From an uncultured Bacilli bacterium (GTDB lineage: Bacteria > Bacillota_I > Bacilli_A > RF39 > UBA660): a stretch of DNA of 27,017 nucleotides. The stretch spans positions 1 through 27,017 of the forward strand of contig CANRDQ010000017.1 of the NCBI GenBank assembly GCA_947629395.1. The letters are read 5' to 3'. Numbering within the stretch: position 1 is the stretch's first letter; every line of letters begins with the position of its first letter. Below the pieces are notes generated by a model that was given only the letters and a program-made list of their open reading frames with translations, was not told the DNA's origin and made no database searches. Positions 15,966-23,491 of this stretch are shown here, piece after piece. Position numbers and translations under genes: made by a program.

Positions 15966-16496
15966 TTATTGAAACTTAACAGTTATGTACATTTTATCTT
16001 TATATTCCTCTTGAATAGTTCGCATGATATTATTTGCGAGTGTATTATCATGTTTTTTAGATACCGCAACTACTTCTATTTCATTATTATCTATCTTTAC
16101 AAAACTACTAATGTTAAAATTCTTTTTTATTTTCTTTTCTAAATTTTCTTCTTTTCCTTCAAGTTCATTTAAATATTTTAATTGTTCATAAGCATTATTC
16201 TTCTCTTCGGCAGTCATTTCTTCATCTGTTAATTGTTTTTGTAAATCGGCCATCACTTCTTCTCTTTCTTCCTCTAAACTTACTCTCATCGCTGTTAAAG
16301 AATCAGTCTGTTCAATTGTCTCTTTAGTAGTTTCAGTTTTAGAAGTACTATCCTTTTTATTTTTGCTTATTTTAGTATTTACCTTATTATTAACAGTATC
16401 CAAAAGTAAATCATTAGGCATAGTTATATAATAAACACTAAGTACCAAGATTAAACTAAACAACGTTAGAAACCATAAATTTTGTTTTTTTATCAT
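15966..16496 (-). CDS. spoIIIAH: SpoIIIAH, mother-cell part of the sporulation channel
   Basis: 176 residues, somewhat shorter than the 218-residue Bacillus protein; the difference is in the variable linker. The N-terminus MIKKQNLWFLTLFSLILVLSVYYIT is nearly the SpoIIIAH signature (LKKQTVWLLTMLSL..VLSVYY) and forms the membrane anchor. A charged Thr/Lys-rich linker follows. The C-terminal domain (about 90-176) has REEVMADLQKQLTDEEMTAEEKNNAYEQL and LEGKEENLEKKI, then a beta strand, the YscJ/FliF-like fold that forms a ring with SpoIIQ. It is the only spoIIIA gene in the window. The ribosome site is AGGAGG. A mother-cell type promoter lies upstream, overlapping the terminator of the giant pseudopilin gene. 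Confidence 0.93.
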   Translation of the reverse strand: MIKKQNLWFLTLFSLILVLSVYYITMPNDLLLDTVNNKVNTKISKNKKDSTSKTETTKETIEQTDSLTAMRVSLEEEREEVMADLQKQLTDEEMTAEEKNNAYEQLKYLNELEGKEENLEKKIKKNFNISSFVKIDNNEIEVVAVSKKHDNTLANNIMRTIQEEYKDKMYITVKFQ

Positions 16497-16519
16497 ACGA
16501 GACCTCCTCTGTCTTAATA

Positions 16520-16548
16520 TACTATATGAGGATTTTTTTAAAGTATGA
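16520..16548 (-). promoter_or_regulatory. Candidate sigma-E/sigma-K promoter of spoIIIAH
   Basis: -35 TCATACT (16542-16548), 13-base spacer, -10 CATATAGTA (16520-16528) on the minus strand. It matches 6 of 7 bases of the sigma-E -35 (KMATATT), and its -10 fits CATA-NNN-TA. Sigma-E control is expected for spoIIIA genes. Confidence 0.5.
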
Positions 16549-16580
16549 AAAAAAGATGTTTTAAATATTTAAAACATCTT
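16546..16580 (-). terminator. Terminator of the giant pseudopilin gene
   Basis: Perfect 28-base palindrome (16553-16580) that takes in the stop codon, followed by seven T on the minus strand. The T run overlaps the candidate -35 of spoIIIAH. Confidence 0.88.
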
Positions 16581-19182
16581 AATCATTAAATGGTCCATCG
16601 TTAAATAATCCTATACAGTTATTAGAGAAAGCGTTTTGTAGTGATGGGTTACCACAGGCGCCAAATGTTCCTGGATTTCCCGCTTGGTCATATACTCTAA
16701 TAACAATAGCCCAGTCCATACAGTGCTGGACGTGTCGGTTGGCAAAGTTTTGCGTATTGAAAGTTAAATTATTACTATCCGACAATTTTTGAATAGCTAA
16801 GTTATAGGATGGTTCCGATAAATCTTGTACTTTACAATATATATATTGTTGTTCCGCCATATCAAATTGTGGACAAGTTACTCTCGGTTTAACAGGTTGA
16901 TAGAAACGAACTTTCCAATTCATATCATTTTGATTTGGATTTTCGATTGGATTAACGTGGAAGATTGGTGCTTCCTCTATTTGATAATAGGAAATACCAC
17001 TTCCCGCTGTACCATCAGATGCACTTATATCTCTAAAATCTAGGGTAAAGTTAAAGCTTGGATTAACTTGATCATTAACAACTTTAGGACAATAAGTACT
17101 TGATGATCTGGCAACAGTATATCGAGCCGTAATCTTTGGTGATTCAGTATCTAATTTGATATTAGGTACTTGGCATTTTCTTTGGCAATTACCATCTTTA
17201 CAAAGTGTATAGTAAGTACCACGTTGTCCATATTCTCCATCTTGATTATAGTTTATAGTAACTCTATCACTAGTAATTTTTATTCCACTAGAAGTTCTAG
17301 TAGCACCAGCAGTAGAAACTGTTCCTTCCCCTTCAGGCCAAAGGACATAATCCCAATCATTACTAGATGATTTCGCAATTGTAAAGGATATTGGATAGTC
17401 AGCTCCATTTGGACCTTTACCATTAGTCCAGAATCCTTCTTGAGCATTTTCTAACCAAAGTGTTCCAGTAGAAGCACTAGGACATGACGGTATATCTGCC
17501 GCTTTAGTTGGTGTTTCTGGACAAAGAGTTGAAAGTCCTGATTCATCATAAATTCTTACTTGTCCATTTTCTTGATCACCATCGAAGAAATGAATAATTT
17601 CATCTTCAACACATCCTGAACCTGTATCTTTACAAAGACCTGTAGTAGTACCTTGTTTTTTATATTTAGTATTGACAGGATCATTTGGATTTTCTTCTAC
17701 ATAGTCATAAGTTGTACTAAAGTTAACACATTGTGGTGGAGTACTGTCTTTATATTTATTAGCTTGACAGTGAGCAGTATTTCCGGCTTTATCAGATACA
17801 TCAAATTGACTATATTTTCCTTCAGAATTATCTGTATATTTAGTTTGTTTACAACCACTTACAGAATCTAAACAAGTCATTTCCATATTGTGATTAGCAC
17901 CCCAAGTAGTATATTCTTGTTTAAATTGACATGATGGTTTTTCTCTATCTATTCTCTTCGTAACACGACAAGTAGTTTGATTCCCGGCTAAATCTTCAAT
18001 AACAATATCTGAATATTCTCCATCTTCACGATCGACAATATGACTTTCTTTACATTCAGAGCCATTATCATCACAATCTACAGAAACAAAAGCACTTTTA
18101 CTATTTGTCCAAGTTTTATTTTCAACTTTATTAGTACATTGTGGTGCGGTATTATCTGCATAATAATCTCCTAAAGAACAAACTTCTTCATCGCCCACAC
18201 TATTATAAATTCTAATACGGGCTTCATTCTTTTCCGTTAATTTAGCAAATGTTTCACTACCTTGTCCATAGAAAGTTTTACTCTTATTACTACCATATTC
18301 AATATTAAAATGATCAACATGATATTTATCTTTATCATTAGTAGTAACATTAATAATTAAATCTCCACTAAAATAAGTATTCGCTACTTTATTAACTTGA
18401 TAAGAAATTCCCTCACAAGATGGATAATCTTCTTGAATCACATATCCACCTAATTTCTTACCTGAATCTCCTGAACCAGAGCCAGACTCACAATAATCTT
18501 CTCCAGTACAATAACTTTCTTTAATAGTATTTCCACTTCTACCACGTATTTTATAAATTCCACTACCTTGATCTAAATCTATATTAATACAATTACTAGA
18601 AGTTTTAATATTTCCTTTTCTATTTTTTATAACTTTATACTGTTCGGAAGAACTTCCTTTTTTTAATAATTCATAAGTATAATCTTTTCTCCCATTTACA
18701 CACATTTGAACAGTTATATTTTTCTTATCTCCATTAGATGAAAAGGTAATATCAGGATTCAAGTTACCTTGATTAGCTCCTTCCTCTACCTCTTTCATCT
18801 TTGGATCAGGACAAGAGAGATTTAAATAATATTCATACTTATTAGCTGATTCTTTAAAGACGGTAACAGTAGAATTCTTGATATCACAAGCATCCCCATT
18901 AGCATCTTTAACATCCTCTATATACTCTTCTGACTCTAATGTTTCAAGAGTTACACTCTCACTATCATCTACTTCTACTGGTAGTAGTTTTTTATTGTTA
19001 GTAAAGTATTCTTTTGCAGATGAGATAATCATAGAGCGTAATCCATTATAATATTTCTCTCTTCCAGTACCTAGTAATTTTTGAACACCTGCGATAGCAA
19101 TAGTGGCAATAATTCCTATAATTACTAGTGTTACTAATAATTCAACCAGTGTGAACCCTCTTTGTTTATCTCTTCTTTTCAT
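16579..19182 (-). CDS. Giant cysteine-rich type IV pseudopilin
   Basis: 867 residues from the ATG at 19182 (ribosome site GGTGGAG); the frame extends 8 codons further but without a site. The N-terminus is a class III signal: basic KRRDKQRG, then FTLVELLVTLVIIGIIATIAI with Glu at +5, the prepilin-peptidase site. The rest is far longer than a normal pseudopilin (100-250 residues). Residues about 60-340 are beta-rich. About 349-560 hold three modules with the order C...C-x6-C...C and an ending like DLAGNQTTC or DKAGNTAHC. The last 300 residues are a Trp- and Cys-rich tail. I count 30 cysteines. It probably tops a pilus or pseudopilus and is exported through a T4P/T2SS-like machine encoded elsewhere (inference). 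The ligand is unknown. Confidence 0.82.
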   Translation of the reverse strand: MKRRDKQRGFTLVELLVTLVIIGIIATIAIAGVQKLLGTGREKYYNGLRSMIISSAKEYFTNNKKLLPVEVDDSESVTLETLESEEYIEDVKDANGDACDIKNSTVTVFKESANKYEYYLNLSCPDPKMKEVEEGANQGNLNPDITFSSNGDKKNITVQMCVNGRKDYTYELLKKGSSSEQYKVIKNRKGNIKTSSNCINIDLDQGSGIYKIRGRSGNTIKESYCTGEDYCESGSGSGDSGKKLGGYVIQEDYPSCEGISYQVNKVANTYFSGDLIINVTTNDKDKYHVDHFNIEYGSNKSKTFYGQGSETFAKLTEKNEARIRIYNSVGDEEVCSLGDYYADNTAPQCTNKVENKTWTNSKSAFVSVDCDDNGSECKESHIVDREDGEYSDIVIEDLAGNQTTCRVTKRIDREKPSCQFKQEYTTWGANHNMEMTCLDSVSGCKQTKYTDNSEGKYSQFDVSDKAGNTAHCQANKYKDSTPPQCVNFSTTYDYVEENPNDPVNTKYKKQGTTTGLCKDTGSGCVEDEIIHFFDGDQENGQVRIYDESGLSTLCPETPTKAADIPSCPSASTGTLWLENAQEGFWTNGKGPNGADYPISFTIAKSSSNDWDYVLWPEGEGTVSTAGATRTSSGIKITSDRVTINYNQDGEYGQRGTYYTLCKDGNCQRKCQVPNIKLDTESPKITARYTVARSSSTYCPKVVNDQVNPSFNFTLDFRDISASDGTAGSGISYYQIEEAPIFHVNPIENPNQNDMNWKVRFYQPVKPRVTCPQFDMAEQQYIYCKVQDLSEPSYNLAIQKLSDSNNLTFNTQNFANRHVQHCMDWAIVIRVYDQAGNPGTFGACGNPSLQNAFSNNCIGLFNDGPFND

Positions 19183-19209
19183 ATATCTCCACCTTATCCT
19201 ATACAAACA

Positions 19210-19218
19210 ATTATATCA
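19210..19218 (-). promoter_or_regulatory. Extended -10 promoter of the giant pseudopilin gene
   Basis: TG-A-TATAAT on the minus strand (TATAAT at 19210-19215), 28 bases ahead of the start; no clear -35. Confidence 0.55.
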
Positions 19219-19248
19219 TACAATTTGGGGATATAAAATAAAAATCCA

Positions 19249-19278
19249 TAAAAAAAGAAACTTTTATTTAGTTTCTTT
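19249..19278 (-). terminator. Terminator of the DUF5684 gene
   Basis: 9-bp stem (19254-19262 with 19270-19278) taking in the stop codon, followed by seven T on the minus strand. Confidence 0.8.
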
Positions 19279-19953
19279 TTCATCATGATCATAATCTGTT
19301 TTTTCTTCTGCACTTAAGTTTTCACCACATTTAGGACAGAATTTATCATTAGAACTTAAGACAGCGCCGCATTTAGGACATTTAACTGATGAAACAATTT
19401 CTATTTTTTTACCAGCAAAGATACTGTTATCTCCAAGAATGAGATCATTTAATGGTTTTGGACCTTCATAATCGCTTTTACCAAAACCTAACATTGGATA
19501 AAAGATTGGCCCTAAAAGAAACATACCAATACCAAAAGCTTCTGTCTTACCATAACTTCTAGCTAAACTTAAAGCCAAGATGATAGAAAAATATAATTGA
19601 GCAATATAAGCAAGGAACGCTAGAGGTCCTAAAAACGATGAACAAAATCCTATAACTATACTAATTAATACCCAATATGTATTTATTCCAGATATTTGAC
19701 ACTCTAAATATGTATTGTAAATTGGAATAAAAGCTTTCCATCCTTTTATGTTAGCTTTTTTAAATAGTTTGTAACGTCCAAAAGATTTCAAAAGATAAGC
19801 AAGCAAACAAACAATGAATAAGAATAAAATGATTACCAAAACTATTCCAAGTAATTCCTCAATACCACTAGTTGAACTTTCTCCTAAACGCATAATATCT
19901 TCTACATTTGACACTCTTCCAAAATCAATTCCTGCATTTGAAATATCATCCAT
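19264..19953 (-). CDS. DUF5684 membrane protein with C-terminal zinc ribbon
   Basis: 229 residues. A short cytoplasmic N-terminus is followed by one membrane helix (about 35-56), then the core that I associate with DUF5684. That core reads RYKLFKKANIKGWKAFIPIYNTYLE, two hydrophobic segments, then SYGKTEAFGIGMFLLGPIFYPMLGFG and SDYEGP. The family often sits near signal peptidase-like genes; its function is unknown. The tail has a zinc ribbon, CPKCG and CPKCG spaced about 16 residues apart, then an acidic end. The start is an ATG with AGGAGG 8 bases upstream. Terminators on both sides make it a single-gene unit between efp and the pseudopilin. Confidence 0.8.
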   Translation of the reverse strand: MDDISNAGIDFGRVSNVEDIMRLGESSTSGIEELLGIVLVIILFLFIVCLLAYLLKSFGRYKLFKKANIKGWKAFIPIYNTYLECQISGINTYWVLISIVIGFCSSFLGPLAFLAYIAQLYFSIILALSLARSYGKTEAFGIGMFLLGPIFYPMLGFGKSDYEGPKPLNDLILGDNSIFAGKKIEIVSSVKCPKCGAVLSSNDKFCPKCGENLSAEEKTDYDHDEKETK

Positions 19954-20033
19954 ACTTCATACCTCCTATAAACAAGTATACTATATAATAAAAATATTTA
20001 ATAAATATTTTTTTATCTTTGACATTTCTTAAC

Positions 20034-20060
20034 AAAAAAAGAGTGTAATAAATTACGCTC
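20034..20060 (-). terminator. Terminator of efp
   Basis: 9-base arms (20041-20049 with 20052-20060, one mismatch) spanning the stop codon, followed by seven T on the minus strand. Confidence 0.8.
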
Positions 20061-20610
20061 TAGAAACATATTTTCCATCTTTTGTAGAAATTACTATTTC
20101 TTCCCCTTCTCCTACGAATAGAGGAACTTTTAAAACATAACCTGTTTCTACTTCAGCATCTTTTAAAGCACCACTTGTAGTGTTACCTTTTACAGCTTCT
20201 TCAGATCTAACTATTTTCATAGTAACTTTATCAGGTAAGTTTAATCCTAATAGTTCTCCTTCAAAGAAAACTACTTCTACATCAAGATTTTCTTTTAAGA
20301 ATTTAACACTATCTTCAATCATTGAACGATCTAATTCAACTTGTTCATAAGTAGTCATATCCATAAAATAATAAGTATTATTCATAGAATATAAAAATTG
20401 CATACTCTTTTTATCAATATGAGCAGTACCAACTTTAACTCCTGCATTAAAAGTCTTATCAATTGTTGCACCTGTTCTTAAGTTTTTAAGTTTAGTTCTA
20501 ACAAAAGCAGGACCTTTACCAGGTTTAACATGTTGGAATTCTAAGATAGTATAAATATTGTTATCTACTTCAATAGTCATTCCATTTTTAAAATCATTTG
20601 TACTAATCAT
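20053..20610 (-). CDS. efp: Elongation factor P
   Basis: 185 residues, the exact EF-P length. It binds between the P and E sites of stalled ribosomes and helps form Pro-Pro bonds. The N-terminal KOW-like domain carries the loop KPGKGPAFVRTKLKN; the Lys in PGKG is the residue that is modified in other bacteria (5-aminopentanol-lysine in Bacillus). Two OB domains follow, ending with the usual EIVISTKDGKYVSRA. The start has AGGAG in front. It lies 28 bases behind rpmG with no terminator between, so the two form an operon with the promoter at 20829. In Bacillus efp is followed by spoIIIAA-AH; here a DUF5684 gene and a pseudopilin follow instead. Confidence 0.97.
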   Translation of the reverse strand: MISTNDFKNGMTIEVDNNIYTILEFQHVKPGKGPAFVRTKLKNLRTGATIDKTFNAGVKVGTAHIDKKSMQFLYSMNNTYYFMDMTTYEQVELDRSMIEDSVKFLKENLDVEVVFFEGELLGLNLPDKVTMKIVRSEEAVKGNTTSGALKDAEVETGYVLKVPLFVGEGEEIVISTKDGKYVSRA

Positions 20611-20638
20611 TTCTATCTCTCCTAAACTTTAACCTAAA

Positions 20639-20803
20639 CTATTTCTTTTCTTTATGTACTGTATGTTTTTTACATCTAGGACAATATTTATTTAATTCTA
20701 AACGGCCAGTAGTATTTTTTACATTCTTTTCATTACGATAATTTTCTTCGCCACATTCACTACATTTCCATGTTTTATTTTGTCTGTTTTCAGCTTTTGC
20801 CAT
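20639..20803 (-). CDS. rpmG: 50S ribosomal protein L33 (zinc-binding form)
   Basis: 54 residues, a gene too short for most ORF scans. It reads [20 protein letters not shown] at the start and [17 protein letters not shown] at the end, with two Cys-x2-Cys pairs as in the zinc-containing (C+) L33 form. The stretch [19 protein letters not shown] is typical L33. The ribosome site is AAGGAGGG. It is the first gene of an rpmG-efp operon. Confidence 0.95.
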   Translation of the reverse strand: MAKAENRQNKTWKCSECGEENYRNEKNVKNTTGRLELNKYCPRCKKHTVHKEKK

Positions 20804-20828
20804 AGTATCCCTCCTTACGTCTTACAAT

Positions 20829-20856
20829 ATTATACCAAAAAAGCCCTAAATATCAA
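20829..20856 (-). promoter_or_regulatory. Sigma-A promoter of rpmG-efp
   Basis: -35 TTGATA (20851-20856), 16-base spacer, -10 TATAAT (20829-20834) on the minus strand, 26 bases ahead of the rpmG start. Confidence 0.8.
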
Positions 20857-20885
20857 AGCATTTTTTTCATTTTGGTAAAAGCAAC

Positions 20886-20920
20886 CAAAAAGATATAACT
20901 ATTAACTAAATAGTTATATC
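20886..20920 (-). terminator. Terminator of the mini-ORF transcript
   Basis: 12-bp perfect stem (20892-20903 with 20909-20920), 5-base loop, then TTTTT on the minus strand. It closes the transcript that carries the 11-codon ORF or the PBP gene. Confidence 0.82.
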
Positions 20921-20942
20921 TAGAAAATAACTACTTATATAC

Positions 20943-20978
20943 TTAACATTCTAATGTTTCACCTGGATCTTGGTACAT
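20943..20978 (-). CDS. Candidate 11-residue mini-protein gene
   Basis: ATG to TAA, MYQDPGETLEC, with a strong ribosome site AGAGGTGA 7 bases ahead and a terminator about 23 bases after the stop. The stretch can also fold on itself: TAATGT of the start pairs with ACATTA, plus an inner ACC/GGT pair. A weak promoter (TTGATT-17-TAATAT) lies between it and the PBP stop codon, so it may be its own transcript or the tail of the PBP transcript. I do not recognise the peptide. It could be a real micro-protein, a leader-type element or a small RNA. Confidence 0.35.
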   Translation of the reverse strand: MYQDPGETLEC

Positions 20979-21057
20979 TATGAGTTCACCTCTTTTTTTG
21001 AATTCACATCATAATATTAACATTATTTTCCAAATTAATCAATCAAATTATAAATTT

Positions 21058-23145
21058 TTAAATTGGATACATTTCAAAGTATTTATCTGTTATGGCTTTA
21101 GTTATCCTTTTAGTTACCATACTAGCAAAGGTACTAGAACCATTTGGTCTTGAAGAATCTGGTGAAGTTACGACAATGGATATTTTAGGATTATCGCTAG
21201 GAGCATAACCAACAAAGGCAGTAGAAATAGTTTCCGTATCAATGACACCATCACCATCTCTATCTAAGAAACTTTGGGAAGTTCCTGTTTTTCCGGCTCC
21301 ACGATATTTAGGGTCTATATAACCACGTCCATATCCACCAGCACTATTAACAACCGCATAAAAACCTTCTTTGACACGTGCCATATATTCAGGTTTCGTC
21401 TCAATAGTATTTAAAGTTTTAGGTTCAAACTTATAAATTACTTCTCCTAATTCTTCAGTATCGGTAGCCTTATGAACTTCTTTTAAAAGATGTGGTTGTA
21501 ATCTCTTACCGTTATTAGCAATCGTAGTTGCATATTGGGATAACTGCATAGTTGTATAAGTTTCATATTGTCCCATAACAAAGTCTAATAAGTTACCAGC
21601 TTGTGTATCTTTACTAGAATAACCTAAACTTTCAATTGGTAAATCTATTTCCGTTTTAACTCCAAGTCCAAAGGAATGATACATTGCTCGATAAGTATCA
21701 AAAGCTTTTTGATTAAATGGTAAAGTCGCTCCATAATGATAATTAATTCCGGCAAGTCGCATCGCTATTTTAAATTGATAAACGTTACTACTTTTTGCTA
21801 AAGCATCTATATCATTTATTCTACCTAAAGTTTGTGATGAACATTTTTCTGGTGTTCCGGCAACTTTGATACATTCATCTAACATATACTCTCCAATATG
21901 AACATTACCTGTATTATAACCTACTAACATAGATGCACCTTTAACTACCGAACCTGGAGTTAATGGTGAGGTTAAAATTGCTGGTGTAAAATCTTTTATA
22001 TCATAACCTCCAGAACTATTTTTTACTGCTTGTTTTCCAGCCATAGCTAAAATCTCTCCGGTATTAGGTTCTTGAATAACTGCAAAACTATGATTGTAAT
22101 AATCAGTATTAGCTTCACTTTTAGTTTGTAAAACTTGAGCTGCTAAAATAGACTCTAATTGCTTTTGTAATTCTATATCAATAGTTAAAACAATATCATT
22201 ACCACGAGTTCCCTCTTTTAATAGTTTTAACTCATATTTATTTAATCTTTCATATTCAGCTTTTTCACCCTTTAAATAGTTTTCATATTGTTTCTCTATA
22301 TAACTAGTACCTACTCTATCATTTAAAGAATAACCTTTATTTAAATATTCATCTTTTTCTTCCGCAGGAATTCCAGCCGTTGGAGAAGAAACATTACCTA
22401 ACATTAAATTAAAAGTATCTCCATAAGGATAATATCTCTCCCAATCAAGTTTAGTATTAAAACCTTTAAGTTCACTATTATGTTCAGCAATATAAGCATA
22501 CTCTTCATCAGTAACATCATGGTCTTTAATTACTTTTTCATCATAAGTATAACCTTTATTCATCAAATAAAATAAATAAGCAGCTTTATTATCTTCTTCG
22601 GTAAATTTATTTAATTCTTCCTCACTAATACGTGATATTTTTAAATTTTCAATATCTCCCCCAGTTAGTTTTCTTTCTTCTTCTTTCTTCCATTCTTTTT
22701 TACTTATTAAATCATGAGCTTTTTCAGGATATTTTACAAGCCAAAATTCTTTTTTATTACGAACAGAAAGTTTAGAAGTATCTAAATTAAGATGGGAACT
22801 AACATTATAAGCAAGTTCTACTTCTTCTTTTAAAGATATAGATTTATTTTTTTGAAAAACTATAGTTTTAACAGCTTTATTATCTACTATAACTTTATTA
22901 TTACGATCTAAAATTCTACCACGAGGAGAACTACTTCCTTTTACTATATAATGTGTTAATTCTTCTAATTCTTTATCATAATGTTGTTCATTAATTAACA
23001 TAATATAATAAAGTTTAAATACTAACACCGCAAATACAACACTAATTATTACCATAAAAAAAGTTAATCTATGTTGTTCACTAAGACGAGTATTATTTTT
23101 TCTTTTACGAGTTGTCTTGTTTATAGGCTTTTTCTTATGTCTCAT
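21058..23145 (-). CDS. Class B penicillin-binding protein (peptidoglycan transpeptidase)
   Basis: 695 residues. A basic cytoplasmic tail and one membrane helix (about 27-49) are followed by the PBP dimerisation/pedestal domain (about 60-310, with SSPRGRILDRNNKVI and the later NVSSPTAGIP...YLNKGYSLNDRVGTSYIEKQYE). The transpeptidase domain follows. All three active-site motifs are present: SVVK (399-402, catalytic Ser), SSN (452-454) and KTG (619-621). It cross-links septal or side-wall peptidoglycan and is a beta-lactam target. The size and motifs fit PBP2/MrdA-type or PBP3-type enzymes; the choice is open, and a sporulation-specific role (SpoVD-like) is not supported because no PASTA domain is seen. 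The ribosome site is GAGGG. TATAAT at 23164-23169 is the likely -10. Confidence 0.93.
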   Translation of the reverse strand: MRHKKKPINKTTRKRKNNTRLSEQHRLTFFMVIISVVFAVLVFKLYYIMLINEQHYDKELEELTHYIVKGSSSPRGRILDRNNKVIVDNKAVKTIVFQKNKSISLKEEVELAYNVSSHLNLDTSKLSVRNKKEFWLVKYPEKAHDLISKKEWKKEEERKLTGGDIENLKISRISEEELNKFTEEDNKAAYLFYLMNKGYTYDEKVIKDHDVTDEEYAYIAEHNSELKGFNTKLDWERYYPYGDTFNLMLGNVSSPTAGIPAEEKDEYLNKGYSLNDRVGTSYIEKQYENYLKGEKAEYERLNKYELKLLKEGTRGNDIVLTIDIELQKQLESILAAQVLQTKSEANTDYYNHSFAVIQEPNTGEILAMAGKQAVKNSSGGYDIKDFTPAILTSPLTPGSVVKGASMLVGYNTGNVHIGEYMLDECIKVAGTPEKCSSQTLGRINDIDALAKSSNVYQFKIAMRLAGINYHYGATLPFNQKAFDTYRAMYHSFGLGVKTEIDLPIESLGYSSKDTQAGNLLDFVMGQYETYTTMQLSQYATTIANNGKRLQPHLLKEVHKATDTEELGEVIYKFEPKTLNTIETKPEYMARVKEGFYAVVNSAGGYGRGYIDPKYRGAGKTGTSQSFLDRDGDGVIDTETISTAFVGYAPSDNPKISIVVTSPDSSRPNGSSTFASMVTKRITKAITDKYFEMYPI

Positions 23146-23163
23146 GAAGTATCCCTCTTTCTA

Positions 23164-23169
23164 ATTATA
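23164..23169 (-). promoter_or_regulatory. -10 box of the PBP gene
   Basis: TATAAT on the minus strand, 18 bases before the start codon; the -35 (AACTTT at 17 bases) is weak. Confidence 0.45.
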
Positions 23170-23221
23170 GTTTATCACATATTTTAAAAGTTATTTCATA
23201 TATTTTTATGGAGGTACTAAA

Positions 23222-23479
23222 ATGTATGAAATATTACTAAAAAATTATGTTAGTAAATTAACAATAGATGATGTTAAAAGATATGCATCTAATCAAAATA
23301 TTATCGCAACCGAAGAAGAAATGCAAATAGTTTATGAGTTTATTAAAAAATATTATTATAAAGTGTTTTCAAATGATGATTTAGTATTCATTGAGAAAAA
23401 CTTAAAACCTAAATTAAGTCCTAATTTATATCAATATCTTTTAAATTTATACAAAGAACAAAAAGCAAAGTATTTATAG
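23222..23479 (+). CDS. DUF2624 (YqfT-like) small protein
   Basis: 85 residues and the only plus-strand gene in the window. The sequence KNYVSKLTIDDVKRYASNQNI followed by ATEEEMQIVYEFIKKYYYKVFSNDD is helical and fits the DUF2624 family of short Bacillota proteins, best known as Bacillus YqfT. In Bacillus yqfT lies beside the endonuclease IV gene, and here it is convergent with nfo, which supports the call. No function is known. The ribosome site GGAGG stands 7 bases ahead. The stop codon abuts the nfo stop codon with no spare base. Upstream, ACATATT-13-CATATATT (about 23177-23204) is a weak sigma-E-like match that may be chance in AT-rich DNA. Confidence 0.72.
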   Translation: MYEILLKNYVSKLTIDDVKRYASNQNIIATEEEMQIVYEFIKKYYYKVFSNDDLVFIEKNLKPKLSPNLYQYLLNLYKEQKAKYL

Positions 23480-23491
23480 TTATACTTCGCT
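23459..23491 (-). terminator. Terminator of nfo embedded in the end of the DUF2624 gene
   Basis: 10-bp stem (23464-23473 with 23482-23491) whose loop holds the two abutting stop codons. Read as minus-strand RNA it pairs fully (one G-U) and is followed by TTTTTG. On the plus strand the same pair becomes an A-C mismatch and no U-tract follows, so it serves mainly nfo. Confidence 0.65.
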
